From positions 1 through 45,041 of the IMG/VR virus record IMGVR_UViG_3300023443_000210: a DNA stretch of 45,041 nucleotides. One strand, 5' to 3'. This document shows, piece by piece, positions 41,771 to 45,041 of this stretch (positions are counted from its first letter, which is position 1; each line of letters starts with the position of its first letter). Under the pieces are notes generated by a model. The model saw only the letters and a list, made by a program, of their open reading frames with translations, was not told where the DNA came from and searched no databases. This DNA is from a virus. Both the position numbers and the translations under genes were made by a program.

Positions 41771-42193
41771 ATGAAAGATGATTTTGGAACATTTCTAAGC
41801 AAAGCGATTGATGACTGTTTAGGTTCATCGGCTTATTCAATGGAAAGAGACAGACCTTATGACGGACAACCGCACACAAGCGCAGGTGAAAGAGGTAAAA
41901 CGAAAGTAGAAGGTGTGACTTTTCGGGACGTTAGCGACTGCATTATTTTAGGACTATTAGAATCAACAGGCGAACCATTAAAAGAAAATCCCGTTGAAAA
42001 TGATGTCTACAGTGTTGACTGGAACGATATTGATTTTATGGCAGTCGTTAAAAACTCCTTAATTCGCATTGAAAAACTGATGAATATTTACCCTAACATT
42101 TCCAAGCTTACTTGTGAAAATTGGCCTGAAGGTATTATAGATGATGATGTTCCCAACCCCCTCAATCCTGACCAAGAAAGAGAAGTAGAATGA
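41771..42193 (+). CDS. Hypothetical early protein
   Basis: This 140-residue protein is acidic with no motif recognised. The start overlaps the end of the 17-codon coupling ORF (ATGA), and GAAAGGA precedes it. The stop overlaps the next start by 4 bases. Confidence 0.6.
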   Translation: MKDDFGTFLSKAIDDCLGSSAYSMERDRPYDGQPHTSAGERGKTKVEGVTFRDVSDCIILGLLESTGEPLKENPVENDVYSVDWNDIDFMAVVKNSLIRIEKLMNIYPNISKLTCENWPEGIIDDDVPNPLNPDQEREVE

Positions 42194-42381
42194 GAGCACA
42201 AGGTTATTCAATGGATCTATATTGTGACAACACATCATGTCCAGTTCATAGAATGCAGGAAGAATATGGAACGATGAATGGCCAAAACAGTTTTACAGCT
42301 TGTGTTAAACAGGCTAGAAAAGATGGGTGGCAGATTGGCGAAAAAGACTATTGTCCTAATTGTAAACCAGATCGGAGATGA
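42190..42381 (+). CDS. Small zinc-binding protein
   Basis: This 63-residue protein has cysteines at YCDNTSCPVHR and a C-terminal DYCPNCKPD, together a plausible zinc ribbon. It is translationally coupled to the preceding gene. Confidence 0.6.
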   Translation: MRAQGYSMDLYCDNTSCPVHRMQEEYGTMNGQNSFTACVKQARKDGWQIGEKDYCPNCKPDRR

Positions 42382-42382
42382 G

Positions 42383-42598
42383 ATGAATGATAAATATGTA
42401 GAACAACATTTAAAGATGAAATACTTTGTGTTGAAACCTGAAGGAAATAGTATCTATGCCAAGGCTTCCAGAAATGCTATGAAAACTTACGCAAATATTA
42501 TTGAGGATGAGGCCCCTCAATTCGCAGCCGAGTTACTCGAATGGGCTGGCAAAGAGGCTCTAGAAGTCCTTAAAGACAATGGGCTAACCAATGACTAA
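42383..42598 (+). CDS. Small hypothetical protein
   Basis: This 71-residue protein from the ATG at 42383 follows CGGAG; a longer frame starting at 42278 would overlap the previous gene and is rejected. The C-terminus is helical (AAELLEWAGKEALEVLKD). No family is recognised. Confidence 0.58.
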   Translation: MNDKYVEQHLKMKYFVLKPEGNSIYAKASRNAMKTYANIIEDEAPQFAAELLEWAGKEALEVLKDNGLTND

Positions 42599-42764
42599 AA
42601 ACCTAAAGCCAAGTGAGATCAAAATAGGTAAATTCACGATATCACAAAACCCATTATGGATAACTATTAATGACCTTGATCCTGACCGTCAAGGTGAAGG
42701 TGGGGAATTTCACGAAGAAGAATTTGAGAAAGTTATAGGGAAGTTTTATGAACAATTCTTCTAA
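42591..42764 (+). CDS. Small hypothetical protein
   Basis: This 57-residue protein starts inside the previous gene (ATGACTAA overlap). It has a short beta region (KIGKFTISQNPLWITI) and an acidic helix. It ends shortly before the second TATAATG pseudoknot leader. Confidence 0.55.
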   Translation: MTKNLKPSEIKIGKFTISQNPLWITINDLDPDRQGEGGEFHEEEFEKVIGKFYEQFF

Positions 42765-42814
42765 GCCAAGTGAGTTGCTACCGTGTCCTTACTGAATAGT
42801 GTATAATGCTTAAT

Positions 42815-42891
42815 GTCGTAGTGGACAAAATTACTGAACTCAATGCCGTCTCAGGAACTACCGTTCCACCACTACGATACGGTGTTGGGTT
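42815..42891 (+). ncRNA. Pseudoknotted leader RNA of an HNH gene (copy 2)
   Basis: TATAAT at 42802-42807 gives +1 near 42815. P1 GTCGTAGTGG (42815-42824) pairs with CCACTACGAT (42869-42878; one G-U). P2 AACTCAATGCCGT (42837-42849) pairs over 13 positions with ACGGTGTTGGGTT (42879-42891; three G-U) across P1'. P3 GGAAC/GTTCC with loop TACC (42854-42867) lies inside. Relative to copy 1 the P1 and P2 sequences differ at many positions but keep pairing, and spacer GACAAAATTACT is nearly unchanged. The HNH ATG follows 13 bases later. Confidence 0.72.
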
Positions 42892-42904
42892 TTTTGGGGA
42901 TAAG

Positions 42905-43288
42905 ATGAAAATAGAATGTAGAAAATGTAAAAAGGTTAAAGATGAAGATTGCTTCAATAAGGATCGACAGAAAAAATCAGGTCTGCACGAAAAATGTAAG
43001 ACGTGTTGTGCTGATTATCAAAAGAACGTGTTAAGGAAGCGTTGTTATTGGAAAAAATATAAAGGTAAAAACGGACATAAAAAACGATCAAAATGGGCTG
43101 TAAGAGATGCGCTGAACAGGGGTGAGTTGATAAAATTACCATGCCACATTTGTGACGATCCTAAAGTAGATGCGCACCATGAATCATATTTACCAGAACA
43201 TAAATTAGACGTCCTTTGGTTGTGTAAAAAACACCACTCTGAGAGACATTACGAATTAAAAACAGGGAAGATACAGCCTTATAACTAA
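42905..43288 (+). CDS. HNH endonuclease with N-terminal zinc finger (copy 3 of 3)
   Basis: This 127-residue protein has CRKCKKVKDEDCFNKDR and a CKTCCADY zinc finger, and a C-terminal HNH core CHICDDPKVDAHHESY...LDVLWLCKKHHSERH. It is the shortest of the three paralogues, with a reduced linker. The start at 42905 is chosen because the upstream in-frame part is the structured RNA. GGGGATAAG precedes the ATG. Confidence 0.82.
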   Translation: MKIECRKCKKVKDEDCFNKDRQKKSGLHEKCKTCCADYQKNVLRKRCYWKKYKGKNGHKKRSKWAVRDALNRGELIKLPCHICDDPKVDAHHESYLPEHKLDVLWLCKKHHSERHYELKTGKIQPYN

Positions 43289-43433
43289 CTAAAAAGACCC
43301 CGTTTTTCAACGAGGCCCTAATTTGAGAGAAGTAGCGTTACCAAGGAGAGTATCCCTTAGCAAAACTCGATAGCATATTATATTACTTATTTTAACTAAT
43401 TTGGTCATGTCCTAATTAGAATCTCCAAAAAAT
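43289..43433. other. Non-coding stretch after the last HNH gene
   Basis: GACCCCGTTTTTCAACGAGGCC (from 43296) can form a hairpin with two mismatches, preceded on the minus strand side by a T-run, so it could terminate leftward transcripts. A 17-mer TTGGTCATGTCCTAATT (43401-43417) repeats the reverse complement of 1234-1250. AAGTAGCGTTAC at 43332 resembles the loop of the two downstream RNA elements but has no stem. Otherwise nothing is seen. Confidence 0.4.
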
Positions 43434-43488
43434 GTGGTAGGATTATGGTATGAAATTTAGACATCGACCTTACACGAACCACTTTTTT
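43434..43488 (+). terminator. Terminator-like nested hairpin with T6
   Basis: GTGGT (43434-43438) pairs with ACCAC (43478-43482) and is followed directly by TTTTTT. Inside, GGTATG (43447-43452) pairs with CAT and ACC (43462-43469). It would end the rightward early transcript about 145 bases after the HNH stop, or be the 3' end of a small RNA. Confidence 0.5.
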
Positions 43489-43513
43489 ATAGCTAATTAG
43501 GGGCATTTATAAT

Positions 43514-43581
43514 GGTGTTATCATAAGTTTAAAAGTTTTAATTGTCCTTAGGGAAGTAGTTACCCCTAAAGGAATAACATC
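43514..43581 (+). ncRNA. Structured RNA candidate with AAGTAGTTAC loop (family B, copy 1)
   Basis: GGTGTTAT (43514-43521) pairs with ATAACATC (43574-43581). An inner hairpin CCTTAGGG (43546-43553) with CCCTAAAGG (43564-43572, one bulged A) presents the 10-nt loop AAGTAGTTAC. It is preceded by TATAAT (43508-43513). GTTTAAAA (43527-43534) could also pair with TTTTAAAC downstream (43613-43620). The same loop and outer-stem arrangement recur at 43694-43807. No ORF covers it. Confidence 0.58.
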
Positions 43582-43693
43582 GAAGTGCTAAGTAAGTGTT
43601 TCCTAATTGGCATTTTAAACGCGTTTCTAGGCGGGGTCTAAGGGGTTTAGGGTAATTAACATGAGATACTATCTTATGTTATAATGTAGTTGT

Positions 43694-43807
43694 GTTGATT
43701 GACCGGTGATTGTACAATGATATCATAGGAAAAAATTAAGATGTTTTTAGGAAGTAGTTAGCCTAGAAATAAAATGATATCGGTTTCAACTATCATCGCC
43801 AATCAAC
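43694..43807 (+). ncRNA. Long hairpin RNA candidate with AAGTAGTTAG loop (family B, copy 2)
   Basis: An extended -10 TGTTATAAT (hexamer 43680-43685) places +1 near 43693, the base of an 8-bp stem GTTGATTG (43694-43701) with CAATCAAC (43800-43807). Nested stems follow: CGGTGAT with ATCATCG, GATATCAT (43719-43726) with ATGATATC (43774-43781), and TTTTTAGG (43744-43751) with CCTAGAAA (43762-43769), capped by loop AAGTAGTTAG. There is no ORF. It lies 11 bases before the 3' end of the antisense leucine-body tRNA. Confidence 0.62.
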
Positions 43808-43818
43808 CATTTTAACAA

Positions 43819-43900
43819 TAGACGGGGTGGGCTTCGAACCCACACGGAGTTACCCACAGAGGTTTCAATTCTGCGCGTCTGCCAATTTCGCCACCCGCCC
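43819..43900 (-). tRNA. Class II tRNA with leucine-type body but GAA anticodon
   Basis: The 82-nt cloverleaf has acceptor GGGCGGG/CCCGTCT, D arm GCG AAATTGGCAGA CGC, a 13-nt variable arm TGGGTAACTCCGT, T arm GTGGG TTCGAAG CCCAC, and discriminator A73. These are leucine-tRNA features. The anticodon stem CAGAA/CTCTG (A31-C39 mismatch) presents loop TTGAAAC, so the anticodon is GAA (phenylalanine codons; template TTC at 43864-43866). G1-U72 is unusual. No CCA is encoded. It may be a misacylating, inactive or regulatory tRNA. Confidence 0.72.
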
Positions 43901-43924
43901 TAAAATAAATACTTATTCTAAGAT

Positions 43925-44880
43925 GGTGGCAGTATAGCTAATTCTCTGAGATTGTCTCTATCCGTTTAAATCAACTAAATCCCCAACAGTCCAAGCTTCA
44001 TTAGCCACCCCAAGAGCTACGGCCGGAGTTTGTTTGATACTAGTATGGATTTTGACAAAGTTGTAGTAAGCAAAATGCAACCCCATAGCAGCCTTAAAGT
44101 TTACAAGCTTCTTACTGAAAGCATTCGTCAACCTTGCTAACCTTTTACAGTGCATACGTACTGTTAAGTTCTGCCTCTCAATATGCGATGTACAAACAAG
44201 TTTCATATCTGGCTCACCAATTAGCGCTGTCTTACTTATTGAAACAACATGACCTGGACTGTAACGACCCTTACCGTATGGAGCGATCTTGTGTCTCTTC
44301 TGGATGTATGTCTTTACCACTTGCCCGTAGTCAATATTGTTACCAAACTCGTCTTCGATAGCATATATGTATGGCTTCAACGAATCAGAACTAAGTTGGA
44401 TCCTATGATTAAGACGACTGGCTAAATCCCGTATGAACTCAGTGGTCATCTCCCTATCCCTGTCGCTGACGACTTTGAAACATGGTACGGCTTTGCTATC
44501 TGGGTCTAGAGCGATATAAGTCCAGGCATGTCCTAATCCTTGAGCCTTCTCTTCATCATTGGTATTCTTTTGTTTCTTACCTATGAAGCCCCAGATTTCA
44601 TCGACTTCTATTTTGGAACAGTTAAGGTTGACCATAGTTTGCTTGAGCCACTTCTCACACTGATTACCAATTTGTACGCCTAATCTCATGATGGTATCTC
44701 GGTGAATACCCGTCATACGCTCTACTGATCTAATACTGGAACCTTCGACTAATGCTGAAATAACTTGGATTTGTTTGTCTTTAGATAGTTTGTTCATCTT
44801 TTATCCATTCATGTTATAATAAAAGACAGACAAGACCAGTTGGCGCCGAATGAAAGCGTTACTTAACCTTGCCTGCCACG
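43925..44880 (-). mobile_element. Possible IS1-family element around the transposase
   Basis: The transposase gene is flanked by GGTGGCAG (43925-43932) and, inverted, CTGCCACG (44873-44880). The match is 7 bases (GTGGCAG/CTGCCAC) plus scattered identities inward. No clear target duplication is visible. The boundaries are therefore tentative and the insertion may be old or decayed. Confidence 0.4.
43958..44797 (-). CDS. IS1-family DDE transposase
   Basis: This 279-residue intact frame has an N-terminal helix-turn-helix (SIRSVERMTGIHRDTIMRLG, about 21-40) and a DDE core with Asp66 (EVDEIWGFIGKK), Asp138 (SSDSLKPY) and Glu207 (HIERQNLTVR). The IS1-typical tail is AFSKKLVNFKAAMGLHFAYY. No programmed frameshift is needed. 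It lies between two tRNA-like genes, with a TATAAT on the opposite strand at 44815. It could be a recent insertion or a resident gene used by the phage. Confidence 0.85.
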   Translation of the reverse strand: MNKLSKDKQIQVISALVEGSSIRSVERMTGIHRDTIMRLGVQIGNQCEKWLKQTMVNLNCSKIEVDEIWGFIGKKQKNTNDEEKAQGLGHAWTYIALDPDSKAVPCFKVVSDRDREMTTEFIRDLASRLNHRIQLSSDSLKPYIYAIEDEFGNNIDYGQVVKTYIQKRHKIAPYGKGRYSPGHVVSISKTALIGEPDMKLVCTSHIERQNLTVRMHCKRLARLTNAFSKKLVNFKAAMGLHFAYYNFVKIHTSIKQTPAVALGVANEAWTVGDLVDLNG

Positions 44881-44890
44881 GTAAAAATGA

Positions 44891-44978
44891 TGCCCCCAGC
44901 AAGGCTCGAACTTGCGACTTCTGAGAACGGTCCTCCAACCTTTTTTCTCAGATGTGATACCAATTTCACCACAGGGAC
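44891..44978 (-). tRNA. Non-canonical tRNA with a long anticodon arm
   Basis: Acceptor GTCCCTG/TGGGGGC, D arm GTG AAATTGGTAT CAC and T arm GCAAG TTCGAGC CTTGC all fit a tRNA, discriminator A, no CCA. The anticodon arm is 33 nt: TCTGAGAA (44952-44945) pairs over 8 bp with TTCTCAGA (44927-44920), enclosing 17 nt with a possible GG/CC mini-stem and loop TTGGAGGA. The expected arm is 17 nt, so there is an extra 16 nt. A GGA (serine) anticodon after UU in the apical loop is possible. It may be interrupted, intron-like or a mimic. Confidence 0.58.
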
Positions 44979-45041
44979 ATTAACCTTTAACCTTTCCATT
45001 TAGAATCATAGCGAAAATAACCAGGTTCATCGCCAGTAGGG
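44898..45041. repeat. Right copy of 144-bp terminal direct repeat
   Basis: This copy is identical to bases 1-144, and the copies join the long-arm tRNA and the 90-482 gene into a continuous sequence when circularised. Confidence 0.95.

Noticed and set aside
39782-42891. HDV-like self-cleaving ribozyme
   Set aside because: Strand order (P1, P2, P3, P1', P2') recalls HDV-like ribozymes, but P1' and P2' are directly adjacent, with no P4 or catalytic J4/2 strand.
42806-42904. 33-codon in-frame extension of HNH copy 3
   Set aside because: Same reasons as copy 2; the later ATG after GGGGATAAG aligns with the start of the other family members.
1-45041. CRISPR arrays, group I/II introns, integrase or rRNA
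   Set aside because: I saw no regularly spaced repeats, intron cores, integrase motifs or rRNA sequence on either strand.

Overview
The window reads as one complete genome of an uncultured tailed bacteriophage. The first 144 bases recur exactly as the last 144 (44898-45041), so the unique sequence is about 44.9 kb and is either circularly permuted or carries a short terminal repeat. No rRNA or host core genes are present. The host looks bacterial: strong AGGAGG-type ribosome binding sites precede many genes, and several promoters match TTGACA/TATAAT. Base composition is AT-rich. A terminase, a P22-like portal, an SU10-type capsid protein and adaptor/tail-stabilisation-like proteins are present, and there is no obvious tape measure or tail sheath. 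This points to a short-tailed (podovirus) particle, which is inference. The host genus cannot be named from the sequence.

Layout. Positions 90-1076 hold a divergent regulatory switch (small coiled-coil protein, operator-like repeats, small plus-strand gene). Positions 1266-9054 (plus strand) form the replication/recombination operon: small proteins, YopX-like protein, Cas4/RecB-like nuclease, Sak4-like ATPase, DUF669-like ssDNA-binding protein, HNH endonuclease, RusA-like resolvase and an MCM-like helicase. Positions 9051-36535 (minus strand) are the long late region. Read in the direction of transcription it goes: small regulators and membrane proteins, a tRNA-Ile, terminase small and large subunits, a glycosyltransferase, portal, scaffold, major capsid, tail/fibre proteins, a second two-domain glycosyltransferase, adaptor and tail proteins, and very large internal virion proteins. 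Positions 36536-37259 are an AT-rich non-coding strand-switch region with divergent promoters, a 9-bp inverted repeat, tandem repeats and a (TAA)7 tract, and are the best origin candidate. Positions 37260-43288 (plus strand) are a rapid series of tiny overlapping early genes, including an orphan MbcA/ParS-type antitoxin domain and two more HNH genes. Positions 43289-44978 hold structured non-coding RNA candidates, two odd tRNAs and an IS1-family transposase.

The most unusual content is RNA. Two HNH genes are each preceded by a TATAATG promoter. The predicted +1 base of each is also the first base of a 10-bp stem of an H-type pseudoknotted RNA. The two copies share the fold position by position with many compensatory base changes. 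A third, diverged copy precedes the RusA-like gene. A second RNA family, with a shared 10-nt loop AAGTAGTTA(C/G), occurs twice at 43514-43807. Next to it lie a tRNA with a leucine-type body and a GAA anticodon, and a tRNA whose anticodon arm is 16 nt too long. No DNA polymerase and no endolysin are recognisable, so replication probably relies on the host polymerase with a phage MCM-like helicase.
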